64,000 nt of DNA from Anaeromyces robustus (Eukaryota; Neocallimastigomycota; Neocallimastigomycetes; Neocallimastigales; Neocallimastigaceae), in NCBI GenBank assembly GCA_002104895.1, contig MCFG01000141.1, forward strand, positions 82,958 through 146,957, written 5' to 3'. Every line of letters starts with the position of its first letter. Position 1 is the stretch's first letter. A program made the position numbers and the translations under genes. Below the pieces are notes generated by a model. It searched no databases. It was given only the letters and a program-made list of their open reading frames with translations, and was not told where the DNA came from. This document shows positions 32,112 through 44,448 of this stretch, piece by piece.

Positions 32112-32940
32112 ATAATATATATATAAAGAAAGAAAGAATTTATTATTAAATAACAAAAAAATATAATTACATCCGAACAAAATAAAATGATTATTATTCT
32201 CATTTATTTTCAATATATAGTTACTGTATGATTCATATTCATTAGTGATATCCTCATTTCTTTAATTTAATAAAAATCTAAATTTAAAATATATAATGTT
32301 CATATATTATATACATTTTTATCAAGATGAAAAAACATTTTATTAATTTGTTTATAAAATGTTTCTTTTTTTTTTTTTAACATAACCACTATTAAATATA
32401 TTTTATCATTTTCATTTAGGAATCAAAAAGAAATTTAATATTATATTTTTTTTATTTTCCAATAATAATAACCGTCTTTTTCCTTGTTTTTTTTTTTATC
32501 AAATATAAAGAAATTTAATATTATTAATATTTATTATTAAATAAAATTTTTTCATTTATGATGTGTACATTTTATGTTAATAATGCTATTCTGGAAAGCA
32601 TTTATTTCCTCCAAAAAAAAAAAAAAATAGTGTTATTACTACTTTCTGTTGATAACTTTTTCTTTTTTTTCACTAGTATTATCTATACCAATTGTTATTA
32701 ATTTAAATACATAATAGTATTTAAAAATAAAAAATTACTTAATTAATAATAATTGGCGTGTTTAATATTATTATATTCAATTTATAAATGATAATTAGTT
32801 AAAAATTGATAAATATCGAAAGAATTGAAAATCTTGAAACTATCCCATTATTAATTATAGTAATAAATTTTCATTTAACATGCTTTACATGTATTATATA
32901 ATAATATTTTTAAAATTTTAAATATTTTATAGATAATAGT

Positions 32941-33042
32941 TAAAAGTGTAGTATAGTATATATTAGTGTAATATACACTTTTATATAAATCCAACATATA
33001 AATATATAAATATTGTTTTATATGTTGGATTTTTTTTTTTAT
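32941..33042. repeat. two adjacent hairpins followed by a T run
   Basis: TAAAAGTGTA (32941-32950) pairs with TACACTTTTA (32974-32983). AAATCCAACATATAAA (32987-33002) pairs exactly with TTTATATGTTGGATTT (33017-33032), and a run of T continues after the second arm. A T run after GC-containing hairpins resembles the end of a Pol III transcript, but no A or B box was recognised. Confidence 0.55.
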
Positions 33043-33880
33043 TTAATAATTATATATTAAATAAAAATGAAATTTTATAAATAATCAATAATTAAATAAA
33101 AATGATTTTTTATAAAAATCAATAATCAATAATTATAGATTAGATTATTATAAAATTTAAGTATATACCAAATATAAAAATTATACAAAAATTATTTATT
33201 ATTTATTATTTATTATTTTAATTGAAAATCATTATAAATTTTAACATCATTTCACAGTTTCATGTTCATATTTAACGATTAACCTATGAATTTAAATTTA
33301 TTATTTTTTTTATTTTTTTTATAATAATAATTATAAAAGCTTAATTTAAATTTATTTAGCATTTGGTTTAATTTTTAATAAATTGTTTCATTTTCTATTA
33401 TTTATGGAAAGATTTAAAAAATATATCTATTTATTTGGTGTAACTTATATTATTAATATAGTAAATTGAATGGACCGCAATAATTGATAATCAAATTAAA
33501 TTAGTATAATTAATATATTATTTTAATTAAATTATTATTATTAATATATAAATTGATATTAAATTTTCAATGATTCATATTAGAATCAATTATTTTTATA
33601 AATGAATTATTGAATATTTATGAATATGCAAATAATGTATATATAAAAAATATATTAGAAATTTAAAATTATAACTAAAAAAAATATTTAATCCTATATT
33701 ATTTTTATTATTATTTATTTTTATTATTCTTTTTTTAAATTATAATTATCATTTTCTTTTAAATTAAAAATTTAAAAAATATAATAAATAAAGTTTTACA
33801 AATAAAAAAATTTTTTTACCATTTTTAAAAAAAAAATATAAAATATTTTCCTTTTTTTTTTTTTTTTTTTATTTTTTCTT

Positions 33881-33996
33881 TTCTTTATTTTTATAATTTA
33901 AAATTTTCGTTTTTGTAATTATCATTTGTGTAATTAAATTCTTTATTTTTATAATTTAAAATTTTCGTTTTTGTAATTATCATTTGTGTAATTAAT
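33881..33996. repeat. 58-bp tandem duplication upstream of the GH16 gene
   Basis: Two adjacent, essentially identical copies start at 33881 and 33939. They contain TTCTTTATTTTTATAATTTA, AAATTTTCGTTTTTGTAATT and ATCATTTGTGTAATTAA. They end about 80 bp before the start codon at 34075, so they lie in the promoter or 5' leader. Confidence 0.92.
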
Positions 33997-34074
33997 AAGT
34001 TAAAATTGTAAATATTATACTTTAATTGTAAAAAAAAATAAAAAAGATTTAAAAAAAAAACTGTATTTATAAAG

Positions 34075-34509
34075 ATGAGATTTAATAAAGTATTAGCATT
34101 TATTGGTTTAGTAGGTGCTTCTATGGCAGCTTGTCGTAAGTTTTATTTTTATATTGAAATATTAAATCTTTGTTTATTTTTAAATTTAAAAATTTATTTT
34201 ATATATAAATAATTACGAATATTAATAAATAATTTGGAAAAAATTATATTTTATATATTGATATAATTAAATAAATTAAAAATTATTTATTGATTTATTT
34301 AATAATAATACAGCACCAGAATTAAAATCTTGTGGTGAAGCTTGCTATGATCCAGCTTCCTATTCTTGTGATGAAGGTGTTTTATGGTAAGAAAATTATT
34401 TAAAATTATTATAATATATCTTTTTTATTAAATTTTTTATTTTAAATATTTTTTTATTATTGCTATAACAAATAACATGAAAATTTATATACCAATACTA
34501 ATAATTTAT

Positions 34510-34543
<34 letters not shown>

Positions 34544-35904
34544 TATTTCTCTATGCATATTTAAAATAATAATTAAAAATATGGCTTATTATACGTTATA
34601 ATAATTATAAAAATTAATAAATAAATATAATAAAATTAAATAAATATAATAATAGTCCATATGGTATGAAAAATTGTGGTGGAGCTTGTTATGACCCAAC
34701 TATTTATCATTGTGAAGGTGGCTCTTTAGCTTCTGGAGGAGCTCCAGCAAATCAAGCCCCAGCCCAAACAAATCCAGCTCCAGCAAACCCAGCTCCAGCT
34801 AATCCAGCTCCAGCAAATCCAGCTCCAGCTCCACAAGCACCATCAAATAATAATGGTAATGGTTTTAACTGGGGAAACTTTGATTGGGGAAACAACTGGG
34901 GTAATAACAACTGGGGTGGTTGGAATTGGAACCAACCAAATACACCATCAACCCCAAATACACCATCAACTCCAGCAAACCCACCAGCTGCTGATCCACC
35001 AGCTGCCAATCAACCAGTTGCTAATCCACCAACAGCCAATCCACCAGCTTCTAATTCACCAAGTGGTGATGCCAATATTGCTGGTTATAAGTTAGTATTT
35101 TCCGATGAATTCGAAGGCAATTCACTTGATCGTTCAAAGTGGACTCCAGAAGTTAATTGTTGGGGTGGTGGTAATAATGAAAAACAATGTTATGTTGACC
35201 ACCCTGAAACCATTTTTGTTAAAGATGGTCAATTACATTTAAAGGCAATTTACAAAGGTTCATTCCAATTAAGTGCTAGTGATAAATGTACTTTAGATAA
35301 TGAAGGTTCATGTTCATGGTCTCAACCAGTAATTAGTGGTCGTATTAATTCAAAATCTAACAATTTAGCTTGGAAATACGCTAAGGTTCGTGTTAGAGCA
35401 CAATTACCAGCTGGTCCATTCCTTTGGCCAGCTATTTGGATGCTTCCACAAGATGATGTTTATGGTACATGGGCAGCTTCTGGTGAAATTGATATTATGG
35501 AAGCTAGAGGTCAAGATCCAAACCGTGTTAGTCATGCAATTCATTATGGTGGTCAATGGCCAAACAATGTTTACTCTGACAAACTTGTTGATTGCAGTGG
35601 TCAAAGTGGTTTCCATGTTTATGGTATTGATTGGACTGAAGATAGTATTAATTTCTCTATTGATGAAAGAACTACTTACAGTATCGACTTAAACCGTAGT
35701 TTCTATTCTGGTAAGGGTGATAATCCATACACTGGTAATCGTCAACCATTCGATCAAAAATTCCATTTACTTTTCAATCTTGCTGTTGGTGGTGGTTTCT
35801 TCCCAGAAGATCAATATGGTGCTTTTGATGCTGCTTCAGCATCTGGTCAATGGACTCGTCCAGAATTAATTATTGATTACGTTCGTGTTTACCAAAGACA
35901 ATAA
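34075..35904 (+). CDS. secreted GH16 beta-glucanase (laminarinase type) with two CBM52-like modules, 460 aa, 3 exons
   Basis: Exons 34075-34135, 34314-34386 and 34656-35904 join in frame (1383 nt). Residues 1-19 (MRFNKVLAFIGLVGASMAA) are a signal peptide. Two short Cys motifs of the CBM52/PF10645 type follow: CGEACYDPASYSCDEGVLCP and CGGACYDPTIYHCEGG. A linker follows with APANP repeats, a Gly/Asn/Trp segment (GNNWGNNNWGGWNW) and Pro-Ser/Thr repeats. The catalytic domain starts near GYKLVFSDEFEG. The active site GEIDIMEARG holds the nucleophile E322, D324 and acid/base E327, with the extra Met typical of laminarinase-like GH16; FHVYGIDW and IIDYVRVYQ are also present. It should cleave beta-1,3 or mixed 1,3-1,4 glucans outside the cell. 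No dockerin is present, so it is not a cellulosome component. Codons are clearly GC-richer than in neighbours. Confidence 0.95.
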
Positions 35905-36654
35905 AAAAATTGAACATTAATAATTATAAAAAATGCAAATAATATCAACAACAATACAATATATATATATTTATATATATATATAAAATCTAATTTTATT
36001 TTAAATGTTACCAAATAATTATATAAATATTTTAAATTATTATTTCTTAAATTTTTTTTTTATTTACAATTTTAATATAAACTTTTTTTTATTATTTAGT
36101 TATTTTATAATATTTTAAATTCTTTTTTTTTTTTTTTTTTTTTCTTTTTGCTTAAAGCAAAAAAAAAAAAAAAAGAAAATGTGTATAAATTAAATTATAT
36201 ATATAATAAATATTTAATAAAAATAAAATAATATATTATATAAATTATAATAATGAATAATATTTTTTATATTATAAAAATATTATAAATATTATAAATA
36301 CTCTAATTGTACATTTAAATTTAATATCTTTTATTTTATTAATATCATTTTTTATTATTATTTATTACTATTATTGTAAAGTTATAATCATTACTATAAA
36401 GTTATTATTAATATATGAGAAAGAAAGTTTAGTATTGTTTATTTATATATATATATATATTATAGACACTGAAAAATAAAATTATTTTATTTTAGGACTT
36501 TGTTTGTAATTTAGTATTATTTCTTCTCTTTTTTTAATATTAAATTATTTAAAAAGAAAATTTATATATGTTTAAGGATAATAGAATAAAAAAAAAGTCG
36601 TTTTATAATAATAAAATGAAAAACAAGAAAATAGTTCTTTTATTTATTTTTTTT

Positions 36655-36755
36655 TTAAAAATGTGGATATATTTAGAAAAATTATTTATGACTTTTATAG
36701 CTTTTTTTTTAAAAAAAAAAAAAAATGTGGATATACTATGAAAAATTATATGGAT
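36655..36755. repeat. degenerate duplication around AAAATGTGGATATA
   Basis: AAAAATGTGGATATA followed by AGAAAAATTAT occurs near 36658, and AAAATGTGGATATACTATGA followed by AAAATTAT near 36723. Confidence 0.7.
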
Positions 36756-37390
36756 TTAATAGAAAATTAATTCTAAATTATAAAAATTACCAAATTAAAA
36801 TTTAAAAAAATTATAATTATCTTTATATTAAAAATATATATATTCATAATCGTTAAAATTGCATGTGGAATATAATTTATCCTTCATTAAATAGTAATAA
36901 TGATGAAGAATATTTAAAATGGCCGTTTTATTAATTATAATTGTATGATTTTTATTAAACTATAAATTTATATTATAAAAAAAAAATTAATGCTTTTTTT
37001 ATTTAAATAAAAAACAAATAATTACTATTTTCTCTTTTTTTAAATATGCAGTTTATAATATAAAATATAAAGTTTATTATAAATAAGATTGTTTTTCTTT
37101 AATATTATTATTAATTCTTAATTAATTAAATTAAAAATAAAATATAATTAATTAAATAATAATCATGAATTAACCGTTATAAATATTTTAAAATTTTGAA
37201 TTGTTAAAATAAAATCATGTGGACTACATAAAATAATGATATTATTACATAAAATGATATTTTTATTGGATTATTGGTTGATCTATTTGGAAAATTTTAT
37301 TATTGTTAATATAAAAAAATTTTTTGATTTTTATTATTAATTATTGGCCCAATATTTAATAATCGAAATTGTTAATTAATGAACAATAAA

Positions 37391-37425
<35 letters not shown>

Positions 37426-37757
37426 ATTTTAAAATATTTACAAATATTATATTTTAACATTACACAAAAAAAAAACAACAACAACAAAAAAAAAAAACAA
37501 CAAAAAAACTATTTAAAAAAATTTATCATATATTAATGTATATTGTTATATATAATACAAAATTAATTAAATAAATTAAAAAAATGTTAAATATTATTAA
37601 ATTGATATGGTGTATAAATTCTATTAATTATTCCTAATAATCCTAATTTAATATTATTTATGATTATTATTATTAAAAATAATTATTATTTATTATTTTA
37701 TAATATTATGTAATATTTTGTTCATTCAATAAAAATAATAATTATATATCTAAAAAA

Positions 37758-37788
<31 letters not shown>

Positions 37789-38241
37789 ATGATAAAATAG
37801 AATAACCTATTATTAATATAATTTTAATATTATAATATAATATTAATTAATTTAATATTGAATGAAAAAGGAAAAATTGATAAAAAATGTTGAAACTTCT
37901 TTTATTTATTTAAAAACGAAAGATAAGATAAAAAATTAAAAAAAAAAAAAATAAAAAATAAAAAATAAAAAGAATTAAAAAAGAAAGTAAAAAAAAAAAA
38001 AAAAAAAAAAGGAAGAAGTTAAATATAAAAATTTAAATTATAGACAAAATATTAAAATATATAGTACTTTTACTTCTTTTTTTTTTTTTTTTTTTTTTTT
38101 TAAGGAATCTCTCTCTCTTTTTTTTTTTAATTTTAGAAAAAATTGAAATTACAATAATAAATAATTAATAGATATAAAGAAAAACAATATTATAAATGTA
38201 TAAATTAAAAAATGTAAGTTATTTTATTAATCTTTTTTAAA

Positions 38242-38325
38242 TTATGAACTTTAATTTAAAAAAAAATAAAAACAATTATCATAATGAACTTTAATTTAAA
38301 AAGAAAATAAAAACAATTATCCAAT
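38242..38325. repeat. 38-bp tandem duplication
   Basis: ATGAACTTTAATTTAAAAA followed by AATAAAAACAATTATC occurs twice in a row, starting near 38245 and 38283. Confidence 0.85.
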
Positions 38326-38706
38326 TCAATTTTTTTGACAAATAATGTAATCATATTAAAATTATAGTAAAACATTTTTCAAAAAAAAAAAAAATAATGT
38401 AATAATTCAAATTCAATATAAATGAATATTTATTTAATTAACTATTTTATATGGATATTGTAATAACAGAAGATTTATAAAAGAAATTCAATTATTTTTG
38501 TATAAAATATTTGATATATATTTTTTAAATAAAAGAAAAAAAGTTTAATAAAAAATTTTTTTAATAATTATAAATACCATATTTTCAATATTATAAATTA
38601 ATATTTTAAATCATTATAGCCACAATATTATAGTTTTTAATAAATAATCACCTGCAGTTGTGGTAGAAAAATAATATAAAAATTATACATAATTTTTTTA
38701 TAACAG

Positions 38707-38753
<47 letters not shown>

Positions 38754-40076
38754 ATTCATATAGCAAATCTATCAATATTATTATCTATAATAATATTGAT
38801 ATTTATTATTATAATAATAAATTTCTATTTTATTTAATAATATTAATAATTTAATAACCTATTAATATTATTATATTTTTAATGAAATAAATTATGATAT
38901 ATTGTTTTATTATCAAATTTCATTATTTAATATAATCATTTAAAATGCCGTTACTAACATATTATTTACTCTAATTTTAATTTATTTATATTTTATATAT
39001 TTATATAATATATATGTATATTCTAATACTAATCGAAACTATCTTTTTTCAACAATAATAATATGAAATTCAATCATTGTATTCTTAATTCTTAATATTT
39101 AAATATATAGTTTTTACTTTCGCATACGGAATTTAAAATTTTTTAAACAAATTTAAAATATAAAATATATAAAATTTTATATTTATAGTTGTAAAAGAAA
39201 AAAAAAAAGGAAAACTTAAAGCTAAAAACTAAAAAAAAAAAAACAAAAAGCAAAAAAAAAAAAAAAAATCAATAATAATTTGAAAATAATAATTTGTAAA
39301 ATATACATTATTACACAATAATGAAAATTATAATTTTCAATTGATATTTTTTTTTCTTTTTAATTATCAGTATTCAACATATATCAATATATATCAATAA
39401 TTATATATATATAGCTTAAAATAACAATAAAATTTTTATTATAATTTTTATTATGCCAATATAGTATCTCAATTAAAATAATAATATATTGAAAAATAAT
39501 TTAAAACTATTATCAGTATATTAAAGCAAATTACCTATATATAATTTATTTAAATTATTGATAATAATAATAATAAAAAATAAAAAAAAAAAAAAAAAAA
39601 AGATAAAAAATAAAAATAAAAATAAAAAATAAAAATAAAAGTAAAAATAAAAATATAAATATAATAATATATATATGTATGTAAAAGAAAAAAACAGCAA
39701 TAATATTATATTTATTAAAACCATCACTTTTTTAATTTAATTTTTTTAATACCAAAATTTCCAACAAAAATATTATATATGTATTTATTATTAAACTTTT
39801 TTCTTTTGTAATTTTATACTAAGCAAACAATAATGAATATATATATAAATATATATAAAAGGAATATTAAAAAAAAATATATAATAAAAAAGCAAACAAA
39901 CAAGCAAAACAAACTTAAATAAATATATATTAAGTAGAAAAATTATAATAACAATAATAATAAAGCAAGTAAAATAAAATAAAATAAAATAATAAAAAAT
40001 AAAATCAATAAATTATTAAAATAAATTAAAAAAAAAAAAATAAAAATTAAAATAACAAAAATATAAATTAATAAAA

Positions 40077-43000
40077 ATGTCTTCAGTAAAAGTAGCAGTA
40101 CGTATAAGACCTTTTAACAAAAGAGAAATTAAAAAGAATACAAAATGTATTGTTTCTATGAAGGATAATACCGTTTCAATAGAAAAGCAAATTGCTAATA
40201 ATCAAAAATATCCAAAAAGTAATGAAGAAACAATAATAAAATCATTTTGTTTTGATAAGTGTTTTTGGTCATTTGATAAAGAACATGGTGATTATGCTTC
40301 ACAAGAAATGTAATATATATATTTTTTTAATAATAATATATAAAAAAAATAATATATAATTCATATGTTCAATAAATGTAACTTAACAAAAAAATTAAAA
40401 AATTTTCTCATTTCCATATAAACTTAAAATTTTTATGCACAAACTTTATTTTTAGAATATATGAAGAAATTGGAAGAGAATTATTGGATCATGCGTTTAC
40501 TGGATATAATACTTGCATATTTGCTTGTAAGTATATTAATATATTATATATATTTTAAAAAAAAATTGTTTTATTTTATTCCATTATATTTTATTTTTAT
40601 TTTTTATTTTTATTATATTAAAAAAAATATAATTAATAAATAATACATATTATATGTTTTAATAAATATATATTAAGATGGGCAAACTGGTGCAGGAAAA
40701 AGGTAAAAATATAAGAATTTCATTTTATTTTATTATTATTATTATTATTATTATTAGCTATATATTAAATTATTAAATGAACATATGATCATTTATATAT
40801 AAATTAGTTATACAATGATGGGTTATAATGAAGAAAAAGGTATAATACCCATAGCATGCGAAGATATGTTTAAAAGAATAAAAGAAAATAAAAATGAAAA
40901 TTTAACATATTTAGTAGAAGTTAGCTATATAGAGGTATTGATTATATATTTTAATATTATATATATTATATATATTAAGTTTCTTTATAAAAAAAAAAAA
41001 AAAGGAAAAAAAATTAAACATTAAAAATTATAATATCAATTTGAATAATTATTTAGATTTATTGTGAGCGTGTGAGGGATTTATTGAATCCATCAAATAA
41101 AGAAAATTTAAGAGTTAGGGAACATCCTATACTGGTATATATAAATATAAATATATTCATTTATTTATTTTTTTTTCCCCAAATATTCTATTATTAATTG
41201 CTGATTTATATAATAATTATAATAATAATAATAATAAATTTTTATTTAATTTTTTTTTTAAAAAAAGGGACCGTATGTTGAAGATCTTTCAAAATTACTT
41301 GTTACTTCAAATGAAGATATAATAAATGTAATGGACGAAGGAAATAAGGTAACATAAAATATTTAATTTATTTATTTTATAAATAATTTATATATAAAAT
41401 TTAATAATAATAATATATGTATATATATATATGTTATATATATATGTATTTATTTATTACAGTCTAGAACTGTTGCATCAACAAAAATGAATGAGGTATC
41501 TAGCAGATCTCATGCTGTATTTACTATCAAATTAACACAAAAATTAATAAATAAAGAAACTAATATTACTACACAGAAGGAGTCACGGATATCATTTGTT
41601 GATTTAGCTGGTAGTGAACGTATAAATAGTGCAAAAAGTACAGGTGTACGTTTAAAAGAAGGTGTTAATATTAATAAATCTTTAACAACTTTAGGAAAAG
41701 TTATATCAGCATTAGCAGAAAGGTCACATAGGAATTCTCAAATTATTAATAATGCTAATAACAATTACAATAATAATAATAATAATAATAACAACAACAA
41801 CAACAATAATAATAATAATAATAATAATTCAAATATAAATACCACAACTGTATCATCAATAAAAAGTCCAAAACTCAAACGTAGTACCCCAGATTTTCAT
41901 ATCCCATATAGAGATTCTGTAAATAATCTAATTATATAATATATTTCCTTATTTAAAGATATAATATATTTGTATATAAATGATATTTAAATATATTTAT
42001 TCCTTTATAAATTTAATAGGTTTTAACATGGCTTTTAAAAGATTCTCTTGGGGGTAATAGTAAAACTGTTATTATTGCAGCAATTTCACCTGCCGATATA
42101 AATTATGAAGAAGTAAGTTTATTATATAATTTATATATTTTATATTAAACATTATATTAAATATTATATTAAACATTATATTATATGATATTATATTATA
42201 TTATATAATATTATATTATTAATATTTATTCAATTATTAATTCAATTATAATAATTAATGAATAATTTTTTTCAATTATTTTTATAGTCACTATCTACAT
42301 TAAGATTTGTTGAAAGGGCAAAGCATATTGTAAATACTGCTGTTATTAACGAATCTAATAATATGAAACTTGTAGATGAATTAAAGAAAGAAGTTGAGAC
42401 TCTTAAGAAAGAATTAGAATCAATGAAACACATTGAAGCACTTAATCAAGATTCTAAGAATGTAACAGAACTACAAGATTTATTAAATGCTAATGAAAAA
42501 TTAGTAAATGAATTAAATATGTCTTGGGAAGAAAAATTAAAAGAGACTGAAAATATTCACAAACAAAGAGAAAGTGCATTGGAAGATTTAGGTATTACTT
42601 TAGATAAAAAGAATGATATTTTAGGATTACGTTCACCACAAAAAATACCCCATCTTGTTAATTTAAATGAAGATCCTTTAATGTCTGAATGTCTTTTATA
42701 TCAAATTAGACCTGGTATAACACGTGTAGGTAAATATCAATTAAGTACTAATGCTGAAATATTATTGACTGGTGTAAATGTTAAAGATAATCATTGCTAT
42801 TTTGAAAATAATAATGGAACTGTAACACTTTATCCTAATATGGAAAATAATGCTATTACTTTAGTTAATGGACGTAGAATATATCAACCAAAAATATTAA
42901 AATCTGGTTATAGAGTTATTATTGGTGAGTATCATGTTTTTAGATTTATTAATCCAGAAGAAGCAAGAAAGGAACGTAACCTTATAGAAAAATGTAATCT

Positions 43001-43829
43001 TAGTATGAATACCAATATTAACGTTAATATCAATGGTAATAACAATAATATGTTGAATCCAAATGTTAATGATACAGAAGATACTATATCAGATTTCTCA
43101 ACATTATCATCTTGTGATAAAGCGGATTGGTATTATGCTCAAAGAGAAAAATTAAGTAGAGAAGGTATTTATTCCAATAACTTTAATAGTGCTGAAAGTA
43201 TAGCAGAAATTCAAACAAATGATGAAACTAATAGTACTACTAGTAGTAATTTGTCTTATAAACAAATACCAACCCCTTCAACAACACCAGCAAGACTTGA
43301 ATTTAAGTATGATAAACGAAATGCGCATTTTAATCAAATGTTAAGTAATATAATTAATAATTATTCCTATATGAATAAAGATTTAAATGCAAATGCTTCA
43401 TCTCCATTTTCTTCAAGTCTTAAATCTAAAAAATCTGTAAGTTCTCTTAATAGAATTTCAGATACAACATCTAATAAAAGTTATGATTATAATTATAATA
43501 TTCCCAGTATTCTTTCCCAGGACAATGTTTTTACTACAAATAGAAGTCTAAAGGATAAAAGAAATAGTGATGATTTTACTCGATTTATAAATAACCCTTC
43601 CTATCATTTACTTAAAAAAGGAACCCGTAATCGTAGGTCTCATTCTTTAAGTTATGCTAGTGGTAAACCTAAACCTTTTAATTTTTTAAAGTATGATTAT
43701 CAAAAAAATAATTCAAGTAATTTAAATTCAGAATTAAAAGATTATAGTATTAATCCACAATATTTTAATAGTGATGATTTTTCATCGTCCCTTCCTAAGA
43801 AGAGTATATTATTTAAAAATAATAATAAT

Positions 43830-43863
<34 letters not shown>

Positions 43864-44417
43864 GTTATAGTAGTAATAATAGCAGTAGAAGTAGTAGTAG
43901 AATGGACGAAAGAAGTGATCATACTCTGAATAATCCTTTTGAATTAAATGATCGAGAAAAACATAATCAAGAAGATATTTTGAAATCAATTTTTAAATTT
44001 TGGAAAACTAGAAAATTTGTTAAATTAGCAGAAATGATTATGAAGAATCAAAATAATATAAAACATGCTAATGTAATTAGTAAGGAATTAAATATGGATA
44101 TTATTTATCAATTTGTTATTACTAATGATATTTATCCATTACCAAAATCTTTTTGGGAAATTTCTATAAATCATGATATTTCTTTAAATGAGATAAAAAT
44201 TAATCAGGAATTTGAAGATAGTATCAAAATTAAAAGGGAAAATGATATTTATATTCATACTTTTAATAAAGATTCTGAACATTTTACTAAAGAGTATCCT
44301 TATCGTTTAATTGTTAAAGTAATTGATGGAAAAAACAATAAGATCTACTTTTGGTCTTTAAATGAATTTTTAAATAGAATAAGTCAGGTATATATTATTA
44401 TCTTAATTTATAGTTTA

Positions 44418-44448
<31 letters not shown>

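Larger units (their letters stand above)
27089..34074. other. 7-kb gene-free AT-rich region
   Basis: No supported gene. ORFs here are short, hydrophobic and compositionally driven. The region contains ATTT/AAAT tracts, a TTTC run (about 29420-29446), several inverted repeats and a short tandem duplication near 30560-30620. The right end must contain the promoter of the GH16 gene, and the left end the promoter of the ankyrin gene. Confidence 0.7.
35905..40076. other. 4.2-kb gene-free AT-rich region
   Basis: No gene supported. It contains A/T homopolymers, an AAAT run (about 37758-37790), and two short duplications (36658-36745, 38242-38325). The kinesin promoter lies at its right end; the kinesin start is preceded by an A-rich leader. 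Confidence 0.7.

Noticed and set aside
34314-34735. Fungal dockerin (CBM10) of a cellulosome
   Set aside because: The Cys spacing and the CYDP motif fit CBM52/PF10645 rather than the fungal dockerin.
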